Part shown: one piece after another, positions 24,188-35,597 of the stretch
How positions within the stretch are numbered: position 1 is the stretch's first letter
How the letters are laid out: each line of letters opens with the position of its first letter
Source of the DNA: Chamaecyparis obtusa
Lineage: Eukaryota > Streptophyta > Pinopsida > Cupressales > Cupressaceae
DNA: 64,000 nucleotides
Direction of reading: 5' to 3'
Assembly: GCA_027943335.1 (NCBI GenBank)
Contig: BSBK01001582.1
Location: 475,001-539,000 of the forward strand
Program-made: the position numbers and the translations under genes
The notes under the pieces: model-generated
The model's database searches: none
Seen by the model: only the letters and a program-made list of their open reading frames with translations
Told to the model about the DNA's origin: nothing

Positions 24188-27100
24188 ATGAGTCAACCAG
24201 AGCTGAGCATGACTTGATCCAGTGGTGAAGCAAAAATAAAAAGTGGTGATGACAAGAGCAAACCAAACTATTCAGATGAGTTCATGAAACTGGTGCCTAG
24301 TTCCAGTCAAAATAAGAGAGCTCCTAATGATGTCTTCAAGGATTTTCTAGGTCAGTGCAGAGATCCTATCACTCCAAATTGCTTAGGTTATACCATTTTC
24401 AATTATTTTTATCGAAATAGAGGTGGGCCAGTTCCTGTTTGCAATGTGTGGGCTTTGGGTTTAGGGAAATTGATTGTCCCTAATATGTTCTTAAATGTAG
24501 ACTTAATTGTTGCTCTAGCTAGGTGTTATGATCCTATCTCTAAGACAACTAGGAAGCAAGACCGGTCACCCTTGGTTACTCTTGACAGGGGTTCTTTTAT
24601 GAAAGCTTTTAGTTTCTATACATCCTCTTCTACTGAGATTGATTTGAACCAAGAAAGAGAGAGGTATAAAAGTAACTTAGGGTTAGTAAAAGACCAAATG
24701 GTGAAACATATCCCAAAGAAAGGAAAATATATAGGTCCCCTCCCTACTAGCATGAATGCTCCTTACCAGTTTAAATCCCTCAATCACTATATGAAGGAAA
24801 CTTGTTATGGGTTGTGTAGAGTTCTGGGAATAGATGGGGATGAAGAAATGTTGCCAGCTGATCTTTTAATGATGATCTTAGATATTCAGAAGTTTCTAGT
24901 GAACAAAGATTATGATTACATCTAGTATGTAATTGATAGGATTAATGAAGGGTTAATATCTATCAAAGAAAGTAAAGCACCCATCAGATTCTTGCATTAC
25001 TCTATGTTGATGCACTTGATTCTATTTTTCAACATTAACAGTTTTGATTTGAAAATGTTGAAGCCAAAGTTCACTTTCCAAGATTAGCATAATCCAATGC
25101 AATTATGGGTAGGGTTACGGAATTCTACTTCCAATGAGGGGGACTATTGTGTTTTTCAAAATTTTATAGTTTTTCCCATTCCAAAAATGTTAGGCATCAA
25201 TGTGACAAGATTACCAACAACGATGCTCAAACTCCTCAGACCAATGCAGTTAGAGAGAAAATGGGAGGGAAACCATAATTGGGGTGATTTTTACTTTGGA
25301 GAGAATTCCACAATTTTAAGAGTTTATGGTTGTCCCCAACCCCCACACCTGTTACCAAAATTTGTGCCACCAAGAGTTGCTTTTTTGGAATTTGTATGGC
25401 AGTTGATGTGGACAAATAAAGAACTTTTGGCCCCTCACAGGAAAGGTACTTTCACACCTAGGCAGTTCAAAATAGGTGATTTCCTAATTGGTAAGAGGGC
25501 TTTTTGCAAAATTATTGCTTGGCTGAATTAATTCAAGATGGTTTCTGGCACCTGCAGACATGTGGACCCTGAGGATTTCATTAAGACTACCAGATTGACA
25601 TATATTCCTAATATTGGTGTCAGTAGGGAACATGAGGGCCTTGATGAGGAAGATGTAATTAGTAATATTATAGAGAAGGATGAGGTCACCAAAAGATGGG
25701 ATAAGTTTTTTGACTTGAAATATTTATCAAAACAGTTGAAAGCAGCTAAGATTCCTTTTGAGGGCTTTTTCCCTGACCTTCCTTATTTGAAAAGAAATTA
25801 TAAGATGATAGAGATGTATGACACTCTATAAAATCAATTGGAGAAAATGCTTGATCAAAAGAAGCTAAAGAAGGGGAAATATTACTCATCCTCTGATTAT
25901 GAGGAGTTTTCTAATGAATCACAAGAAGGAAATAGCCCACCACAAGTTGGGGATCCACTAGTTGTTGGTCCTATTCAAGACCAGCCAGAGGCAGAGAACT
26001 TTCCTGAGCCACCTTTGAAGAAATAGAGGCTTGAGAAGGAAGAGCCTTCTAAGAAATAAAAATAGAAAAGAGTGATTGATAGAGCATCTGCTCTTGTACC
26101 AAGTGATGGGGCTTACCATCACCAATTGAGGAAAATAATAAGAGCCAGCAATATGGTGGCTACTAATGAGGAAAATGAAGAGCAGTCCCTGTGGTTAGGA
26201 CAGGATATCAGAGAAGTTTATCAAGAAGAGTTTTTAAGTGATGACCAATTCATCAAGAGTGATGAATTCAAGAGTTTTCTTATTTGGAATAAGCAATAAG
26301 AAGTAGCTAAGGCCATGCTTGAAGGGATGGAACCAAGTGAAGAGACTTTGAGGGCTTTAGCCTCTTATGATCCTAGTCTTGATCCTATAACTGTGGATGA
26401 AGCCAGAGAAATGGTTAGATCAAGTGGGATGCTTCTAACTCCAGGATGGGATTTAACTTCTTCTTTTATTATAGATCAGATAAGGAAGAAACCATAGGGA
26501 AGTCTTTCCTATGAAGTTCATATTGGTGATATGATTAGAGGAAGTGGCTATGACCCTAAGAACCAGGCTGTTGCAATGTGGTCTATTGCCCCTAAGACTA
26601 AAAAGCCATCCCTATTGAGTATAGAGTATCACATGGAAGGAAATAAGATTATATGGACTATAAAAAACACTACTAATCTTGAGGTCTCCAAGGTAGTCAC
26701 TCATTCGGATAACCTTAATGAAGTAAAGATAGTTCAGTTATCAGAAAGATATTCAAAGTTATTTGAAAGTTCAAGCATGATGGCCAAAGACAAAGACTTG
26801 AAAATGATTAAGATCAAACAATTGGAAGATGAGTTGGCAGAAATGGAGGTTAGGCTTGAAGAAGCCTCAAAGATAGTTCCTCCCCTTCCTTTACAAGTTG
26901 AGGCCCCTCCTCAGTTAGATGTAGAAGTTCTTAATAAACCTGCTGAGGACTAGGAAAAGATAAAATTGGATGCATCTCTGGACACTATAGCAAGAATTGT
27001 GCAATATGGGCAGGGCAAGATAAAGGAAAGACTAGAGTCAATCCATAAATTAGTCAGTCTATTGCATCAGGCCAATGAAAAGGTGAATGAGTTCTTAATT

Positions 27101-27700
27101 ACCTTGGAGCCACTCTTTAGTACATGGTCAGGAAGGAGTTCATTATTTGATAAGATTGATGGCTTACAAGAATATAGGTCAGACATCCCTAAGATAGTAA
27201 GTGAGGTTTTTGAAAAGATTGGTTTGATAAGTGCTACATCAAAGTTTTTGAAAGGTAAGTCTAACCAGATAAAGGCCAAGCTGGCTATGTTTGATAAGGA
27301 TTATAGCAAATACTTGTCTCCAATTTATGATGATAATGGAAATGTGGTTAGTTTGGAAGAATGGAAGGTGTCAATGGATCAGTTGGTGATTAAACAGGAT
27401 GCTTTCCTAAAGGATGACAAGACCTTAGACTTGGAAAGGTGCAATAATATCATTGATAGTCTTTTTAAAATTGAAAGTGATTGTATACGATTTGTAGCAG
27501 AAGCTAAAAATATAACTGATTCCACATGGGATCAACAAATCAAATCACTACTAGAATTGCAAGCTTACAACTAGCTATCTAATGATGATGTAGCAGCATG
27601 GGACAAGTTGACAAAAAAGAGGAAGAAGAGGTCAGCTGCTCATATGACAGAAGAGGAAGAGGAATAGAGTTACAAATGGCACTTGATCCAAAATTTGAGA
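24188..27700 (+). pseudogene. Unrecognised ~1,160-codon frame broken only by point stops
   Basis: From ATG 24188 (MSQPELSMT) one frame can be followed to about 27700 with no frameshift, through about 13 stops (for example 24215, 24923, 25529, 25829, 26297, 26495, 26951, 27572). Every stop is a TAG, TAA or TGA that one C-to-T or G-to-A change explains. The N-terminal third has a folded, Trp/Phe-containing composition (FKDFLGQCRDPITPN, then PVCNVWALGLGKL, later SLNHYMKETCYGLCRVLG). The middle is charged and acidic. The last 400 residues are Lys/Glu/Leu-rich and likely coiled coil, ending in a basic-acidic tail. No protease, polymerase, integrase or transposase motif is present. It resembles an extra ORF of a large plant element more than a host gene, but I cannot name it. 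The start is chosen because the frame is conserved in style upstream of the longer open stretch at 24284. Confidence 0.6.
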
Positions 27701-28930
27701 GAGAGCATGTTCAAATAGAGGATGATGTAAGTTAGCATGTATTGGCGGTCATCATTCAAGCAAAAAATTTAGCAACTGCTCTAAGATATCTTTAGACAAA
27801 GGTTCCACCTGCAAAATTGTTGAGAAATGGAAAACTACATTTTGTTGTTGTAATCAAATATCTGTCAGTTTGTACTTTTGTCTTTAGTATAAGATCTTTT
27901 CCCAGCCATCCGAAGCTTGTTGCATCCTTTTGAGGATTCCAATATGGCTGTGGATATATATAGCAATTTTTGCTCTCTTTGGGTGGTGGTTAATACATTT
28001 TGTAAAAAAAGTTTTGAGATAGAGAACCTTGTTTCTTGGAAGTCATGGCGATACTATATTGACACATTTTGAATATTAATACAAAGATACCAGAACTCTA
28101 TTTCTGCTATTTTCTCTTTGTCTATGGACTTTTAGTTTTCTTATGGATTTAAATTGTAAATCTTTTTCAATGCATTGTTCACAAGGTGAATATAGGGGTT
28201 GAGCTTAAGTTCTTTCAAGGAAAGAATAAAGTCTTAAGGGAGGTCTTTGTGAATTATTTTTCCATGTATGAATTTGATAACAGGTGTAGGAATTAACAGA
28301 ATAGGATGTCAGGATTTTATTTGGGTTTTAGTATAGTTGTCTTGATAGATCTTTGTGGAGGTAGGGTTTGAATCTAATGCCCGAATAGATAAGGCACTGG
28401 TTTAAGATATATTTGCATCTATTGCCACCAGAAAATACAAACAACTGATTAATTTTACTTTTATTGCATAATCTTTATCTGAAGTATTCTATGACAAGTT
28501 CATGGATGTTTATTGTAATGCTTTAAAGAAGCTTTAAAAGGTTATCCTTCCTTGGGTTTAAACTCATAAAAAGAAGAGGGATGAATATCCTTATGCCATT
28601 GTTTCATGTTCTTTCATTCATAATTTTCACTACAATATTGTGCATCAGGATAATTCAGGCTATATTAAGAGTTGTGATGTCTTACTGAGTTGATTCTGGA
28701 GTGGAAAACACAATAGTGAAGAAGTTATTTCATATTGTGAAGCTCAACTTAGATTATCTGAGAATAATTAGCTTTAGAAGGTAAACCCACATGAGTTTTA
28801 TACTCGAAGTGAAGAAGGTTTTACAACCTTAATACCTTAGTGCTTACATTTTGACAGATGCATCTATTGGGATTGTTGGATATTTGATTTGATCAAATAT
28901 TTATGAATTTGAAATCATCTGCAGATTTGA
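27701..28930. other. 3' flank of the unrecognised frame
   Basis: No gene is seen. A short stretch at 28876-28941 starts TGTTGG and ends CTAACA, like a tiny terminal repeat, but I found no matching copy. Confidence 0.35.
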
Positions 28931-29290
28931 GCACTAACACTATCTAATCAATTAAAATTCAATTTACCTATCTAATCAATCTAATCAATAAATAGAAATT
29001 TATAGACTAGAAAGGTATTTGATCTATGAAATCAATCTATTCTAATCAATTGAAAAAAGAATCAATGTAATGTCAATTTAAATTCAATTTAAATATAGAC
29101 CTAGTCTAATCAATCTAATCAATCTAAACAAAAAATAGAAATATAGACCTATCTAATCAATCTAATCAATGAATTGAAATTAAAATTCAAGTAGAAAGTA
29201 AATTGAAAGTTCTAGAATAATTTTTAAATTTTGTTTAAACCTATAGATAATCAATCTACTCAAGTAGAAAGTAAATTGAAAGTTCTAGAG
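28930..29290. repeat. Degenerate TCTAATCAA array and AAGTAGAAAGTAAATTGAAA copies
   Basis: Repeated TCTAATCAA words, then two copies (29181, 29259) of a segment also seen at 22321, with core AAGTAGAAAGTAAATTGAAA. A short (GA)n follows at 29287. Confidence 0.7.
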
Positions 29291-30343
29291 AGAGAGAGAG
29301 AGAGAGTCCATCAATTAAAATTCAATTCAGGTTTAATCTTGATCCATAAATTCAATCTAATCATAAATTTCAAATCAAATTTAAAGTCTACATATAAGTT
29401 TCAAATAGGATTTAATTTAAGTATGCACAAATTAAAATCCTTCGACCTAAATCTCCTGATACATGTAGTTTGGATCCTCTCTATCCTTTATTATCTCCAA
29501 AAGTTTTTCATGCTCTTCAATAGGCAACTTCCACTTTTGGTTTTTAGACCCTTTCTTTGACACAGTTTCAAACTACAATTTCGTTGTTATAACCAAGTGA
29601 CTATAATGTAGAACTCTCTCTCCATGCATGTATTCAACAAATTTAATTCCATTTTTGTCGATCTTAGTTTGTTGATAATAGGTGCCTTCAATAACAACTG
29701 AACCAGTTGGATATTTTTGTCCATCATCATCGACAACTTCTTCAAGCAACTTGTGTTTTTCCTTGGTGCATCTTAGTAGATAATAATCTACACCTTCTAT
29801 ATTCTCAAGATCCGCAACCACAACAAAAATATCACCTTCACAATTTATATTTATGTGTACAAGTAAATGTTAAATTTAAACCTCAAGAATATAATATATA
29901 TATATCACAAATATACCTAGAAATAAAAAATACACACCTGTAACAACTAAATCAGAAACACGGTCATAGTCAGCTGAATATATAGGATCATGGATGTCTA
30001 TGACATTGTCATCATCTTCATAAGGAGGCATTCTAATTAACACTTTATGATCCCATTTTGAAACATATCCATTTGCAATATTAACACATTGACTCATTGT
30101 GTTGTTGTTAAGACAATCTTCACAAAAGCATGATTTATCTCTTAGTTGAATCAGTGGAGGCTTGTGTTGTCCTGTAGTCATCACTTGATGCAAACTTCTA
30201 ATTCCAACAATTGATTGACAATTGTGGGGATTCGATCGATCGATATGTGGATTGGATGGATTGATATATAGATCTCAGTTTGAAAACATGAAAAATGTGA
30301 AATGCAATATATACACATTCATACATTGTATAGTTCACATGAG

Positions 30344-30473
<130 letters not shown>

Positions 30474-30685
30474 ACAAGTTAAAAAACACATGTGATAGAC
30501 CTATATATAGTTTTTTGAATTTGAGTTTGAAAAATAAAAGTAAATAAAATAAATACCTATCACTTCCCAAAAGTAACGTTTGTTGTATTTTATGTCTTGA
30601 GCTGCAAAATGATTTTGACACCATTCAACAATTTTCTTTGAATTCTCTATCATGTTACCTAGAGAGATATATTTTTAACAATTTA

Positions 30686-30687
<2 letters not shown>

Positions 30688-30741
<54 letters not shown>
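30688..30741. repeat. (TA)n microsatellite in transposase intron 2
   Basis: About 54 bp of TA between exon 2 (ends 30820) and exon 3 (starts 30658). Confidence 0.95.
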
Positions 30742-30745
<4 letters not shown>

Positions 30746-32994
30746 GTGTACATGTAATGTAAAGTTTTAAATAGTCTAGTCAAGTAAACAAGTTGAATAT
30801 CAAATGTATGTACACATACCTTGAATTTCATGTTGTCGGAGTGCACACTTCACACATGCTCCTGCTCCATCATGCTCTCCTTTTCCATGTCCACTTTCAA
30901 AGAAGTACCAAACAAACTTAACGTTGTGTCTAGTATGTTGCATGGCTAACCAATTAAAGGCTTTTGTAGACTTAAATTGACCTACAATTAAAATAAATAT
31001 AAAAATGTATTTAAATGTGACAAATAAATATATCTAGAATTGAGAAATTTTTTTTAAAAATTTATAATGCATGTACGTACTTACCTGCACACCCATCAGA
31101 CTAGATCCAATGTTGTGAAGCATTTATCCCATGACTCGCAAGATTATTGAAAAACATGTTGAAACAATGAGCCACGTAGCTCCTATCATGAACCCTATCA
31201 TCACTAATATAGAAATGAACCTCCTTGATGATAATGCATTCATTTTGATCTATACCAGATTCTATCTCATCCAAATCATATTGTGCATGTCTATAGGTCA
31301 CATGCACAAATATTGCAACTTGATCAGAATGATAATATTGAGCCTGGAGCTCCTTTTGAGGGGAAAATGTATAATTCTCCATAAAATCTACAACTAAAAG
31401 AATACAACCAGGTGGGAAATAATTTTTGGAATCACGAAACTTTTTAGATTGCCATCGTGCACCATGACAATGTTTGATATGTGGATAAATCATAAATCGA
31501 AATCTGTCCATGAATTGAAGGTACGGTAATTCACTCTCCTTTAATGTAATTTTTTTTTATTCACCTCCTGTCTTTGTTTGGTATATCTCATAGTCAAATC
31601 TCTTCCAATGGACTAGTGTTGTAACATCAATATTATCAAATTGTAAAGGAAGTTGCTGCAAATTTCCATAATTATTGCATTCATTTTTTATACACTGGAC
31701 ATTGAATTCATCTGAATCTTCTGATTTATCACATAAAATGGACTTTACAAATTCTGTTGTACTTCCAATAACCATATCTAGATTAAGTATTTCCATAACC
31801 CTTTTATATGATTGTAAGTATAAGTGAAACTCAACATGATTTTGACAACATGTTTCATGAACCTTATTTATGCTTACGAAGCAAGGACACAACATCTCAA
31901 ACATTCTCTGACCTATTTTCACATCTGAAAATTCATGCTTGAATGCTTCAAACAATTCACTTTGTGTAGTATCGATAAAATTTTTTGGATGTGAAATCTT
32001 CATACCGGTCTCTTCATCATCCATTAGTATAGTGTCCCTTCTATTGGAAGAAACTCAAGAGTGGTTGGTCCAAAAATCAATGACCCGTCTTCTTACATCT
32101 TCAGAAATTTTGTCTTTACGGGGAAGTCTACAAATCTATACCCAATTCTTTTCAATATCCATATCCAACATATTTCTCTTCCTAATATATCTCTATATAG
32201 TTATTCGAGATATGTTGAGTAAATCAAAAATTGCTCGAACTTGATTTCTATGTGTCAATTTCTTACTAGTTATCATAGTCATCAAGGCTCTTCTAGCTGC
32301 ATTTGAATCTGGTCTTTAATGATCTGCCCTGTTAACAACATTCAATGCATCTTGTAAATTTTGAATTATTGTCTCTTTTACTTTACCTCCTCCAACTTTC
32401 CTATTATCAATACCCAACAACTCCAAAATCGGAGCCATTTATTTTTTCTTGAATAACTTTGCAAACAATTATGCTTTTCCCACCAAAGATTTACTTTCAA
32501 AATATTCCATCCACATGTTTTTGAGATGCAATTTAATAGTGCTTTCAGGTACCAGGTGTTCTGGTTCAATTTGACTAATAAGTGATTCCTCATTCATGTC
32601 CATCAAATTTTGCATTGTAGGAAAAAAATGTATACTTCGATTGCTACCAATATCCTCCCCTAGTTGAGTTGCACCTTCTATAGCAATAGGTTCTTCTTCA
32701 ACATCGATCGATTTCTCTTGGACACGTTTCATATGACCTTTCATTTGGTCATCCCTTTTACAATCATACTTCCTTGTTCTAGTCATTTTATTTCCCATTG
32801 CTCAAATATCTAAGCAAGAATTTTTTTATTGTTTTACTATCTCGTCACTGAAAAACTTGTCTTCAAACTCCATCGAAATCAAAATTTCTTTGTAACTTCC
32901 CCAAACAAATGACTCCTTGCTTCAAAAGATCCTTATATCCTAAAATAAGATACAAATTCGCAATTGATATATATTTTGAAAAAAATATCACACA

Positions 32995-33107
32995 TATATA
33001 TACCCTTCAGATTGAAAGGACAGGTCGCCCACATGACCGGTTGCAAGGGACCAACCTCTTAGGGGACTCAATTGAGTCCCACTCGGCCGAGTTAGACTCG
33101 GTCGAGT
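32995..33107 (-). promoter_or_regulatory. Transposase promoter with three 15-bp-spaced palindromes
   Basis: ACTCAATTGAGT (33066), ACTCGGCCGAGT (33081) and ACTCGGTCGAGT (33096) are spaced exactly 15 bp. The first two are perfect 12-bp palindromes and the third has one mismatched pair. On the minus strand a TATATATATG box follows at about 33007-32995, then a leader of about 100 bp to ATG 32873. The same units at the same spacing precede gene A. Confidence 0.65.
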
Positions 33108-34345
33108 CATCCTAAGTGGCATGCCAACTTGGTAGCCAAAACTTCAAAAACACCAAAAATGCACAATTTACACTTCTGGTGTTTTTTTCTCTTCTGCAAA
33201 TTAAAAATTTCAAAAAACTAAAACTACCCTTTTGTAGATCTCAGAACTACAATTTTGGACATATAAATTTACTATAATTTCAATTAGAAAATGTTAAACA
33301 AATTTGTGAAAAACTACATGTAGGTATATAAAGCTTTGAGAAGTCGCCATTTCAATAAAATAAAATAAATAGTAAATCAATTTTTAAAAAAAAAAAAATT
33401 ATATGAGGCACTAGAGAAGAGAATCTTATTCAAGAATATATAATTTATTTGGATTTTGAAATAATTTTGATAGGTGAAAAGTGGCGGGAGACAAAAACTA
33501 TTGATTTCATGTAAGTTGTACTTTGAATACTTATAACGAGCAAATTATAGATCGAAAACACTTTTTTCTTTTTTCTTGCACTAGGTATACATGTCATCTA
33601 AAACATATTTTGAAATTGGAGGAAAAAATAATGTTTTACTTATAATTATTTGATGGGAGGTAAACCCCCTGATTTGCTGTATTTTCAGGACATGAAAAAT
33701 AGACCTTAAAAAATTTTTTTAAAAAATAATTTATGTCTAAAATAATTTTAAAAATTATAGGCATAAAATTCATCCTATTTCACACATTTCATCAGTTTAC
33801 ATCATCTTCAAATTCTAAATAGAAATGTGACTTTTATGCCCTTGAAGTTTTTTAGTTTTGGTGTTGTTAGCCTCTTCCTTTGTAAAAGGGTGACAACTTA
33901 TTGTGCTTTTACCCAATAATAGCATAGCATTAATATTATAATATAAATTTTTTATATTAGTATGTATTATATTATTTGATATACAAAATGATTTTGAAAA
34001 AGTACCTGCACAGTTGATTTGAGGACAGACAGTTTCAGCCCAAATCCTCTTGAAAGTATCCAGCACAGGATTTTTTTACAGACTCCTTGTAATTTCATCA
34101 GTTTGACTATACTGAATAACTAGATCATGTCAATGGACTTCCCCTCTATTGAATATAATCAATTGATTTTTTGACTCTTGAAAAGAAATTTCACACAGAT
34201 GTAGAACCATTGTACACTCATCATTTGTTCTAGAAACTAACAATGGTATAAAAATTGATGTAAGAACATTTAAGGTACATTTTCCACAAAAAGGTATATG
34301 AAACCTTTAAATATACATTAAAAAGTGAAGGTGAAGGCTCTAGAT

Positions 34346-34348
<3 letters not shown>
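33108..34348. other. Spacer upstream of the transposase
   Basis: AT-rich with no supported gene. Short minus-strand frames (for example 33815-34066) have no motif. Confidence 0.4.
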
Positions 34349-34402
<54 letters not shown>

Positions 34403-34465
34403 ACACACATAGAGAGAGAGACACACACACACACACACACACACATAGAGAGAGAGAGAGAGAGC
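34349..34465. repeat. Compound (GA)n / (CA)n microsatellite
   Basis: GA run, short CA runs separated by TAGAGAG, then GA again. Confidence 0.95.
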
Positions 34466-34499
34466 AACATCTGGTTCATCTACTCGACTAGGGAATATT

Positions 34500-35430
34500 T
34501 GGGAACAGACAATCTCCATTTAAACTCAAGTCTCTGGAAGTGGTTATATTTGTCAGTGGAGGAGATACACCCATTGGATAATGCTATGGTCACTGGAATT
34601 TCCATTTCTCTTCAATTGGGATACTCTTTCCAAAATTTCATCTACCCTTTTACCAATTTGGGAAATCAATGGGTCTATTTGTGAACCTCGAAGGAGTTGG
34701 TCACCTAAATGAGAACCTTGAGATGAATCAAAAGATTTTCTACAAAAGAGATTAGTACCTTGAGAAGCTCTCCACTTGTCAGCTGAATTAAAACCTTGGA
34801 CCATAGATGACTACCCTGTGTTGCAAAATGAGGAGTGAGACTGGCTTGCCAAAGGTGGCAATGAGCTTACATTTGAGGGATAATGGCCAACATGAGTAAC
34901 CTTGTTTGCCAATTCTCGTAAATGCAAAGCCATTGACGAATAGGCATTTATAATAGAAATATTTGTGGTGCTAGGATGAAGTAAATGACCAAATTCTTTG
35001 CCTTCTAATGAACCAATTTGAGGCTTCATTTCACATTGCTCTATGGATAATTCCACAGCACTTGTTACTTCTCTATCTCAATTTTTTGTGTCAGTGTACA
35101 TGTGCACTGAAGAGCTTCTATCACTACTTGAGCTACTAGCAGATGGTGAGTATTCATCATCATCATCTGACATAGGCTCACACATATAGCTTACTTCTTT
35201 CCTTTGCTACTTTCCCCTTACTAGCTCTTCCTCCTTAATTGTAACTTCTCTCATGGGTCCAAGAAGCTCTTCCCACTCTTTCCCATTAATATGTAAATAT
35301 TTTTGTCCATAACAGTATTTTTTGCATTTATTATCATATTGATTCGATTTGATGCACCTTTTCTATTTGATCCATACTTCCCTTTCATTTCACTTGCTTT
35401 TCTCATTTTACACGTCATAGGCTAGGATTT
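34500..35430 (-). pseudogene. Unrecognised coding relic (minus strand)
   Basis: One frame runs from about 35340 down to 34553 through three stops near 35205, 35080 and 34812. It encodes CKKYCYGQKYLHINGKEWEE, an acidic Asp/Glu/Ser-rich patch (MSDDDDEYSPSASSSSS), then a polar region ending in IGKRVDEILERVSQLKRNG. A frameshift near 35340 would join a basic N-terminal segment starting near 35425 (MTCKMRKASEMKGKYGSN). The Cys/Lys-rich start followed by an acidic patch suggests a nuclear protein, but I recognise no domain. It lies 2.5 kb upstream of the transposase on the same strand and may be another gene of the transposon. Confidence 0.45.
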
Positions 35431-35597
35431 GATAGTGGGTATGACCTTGGTACTACTGGCGTTAATGATAAATTTTACCTTTTAGATATTAATTTTTTGT
35501 CATTTTTCCTATATGATGATTTTGTATATAAATTGTGGATATTCTCTAGGAAACTTTTCATTTTTTCCTATAGGATGCCTTTTTATACAAATTTTAT
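35431..35597. other. Spacer before the 160-bp satellite
   Basis: Short AT-rich stretch with the word TTTTTCCTATA(T/G)GATG present twice. No gene is seen. Confidence 0.35.

Noticed and set aside
28876..28941. TGTTGG...CTAACA mini terminal repeat
   Set aside because: No second copy or target duplication was found.
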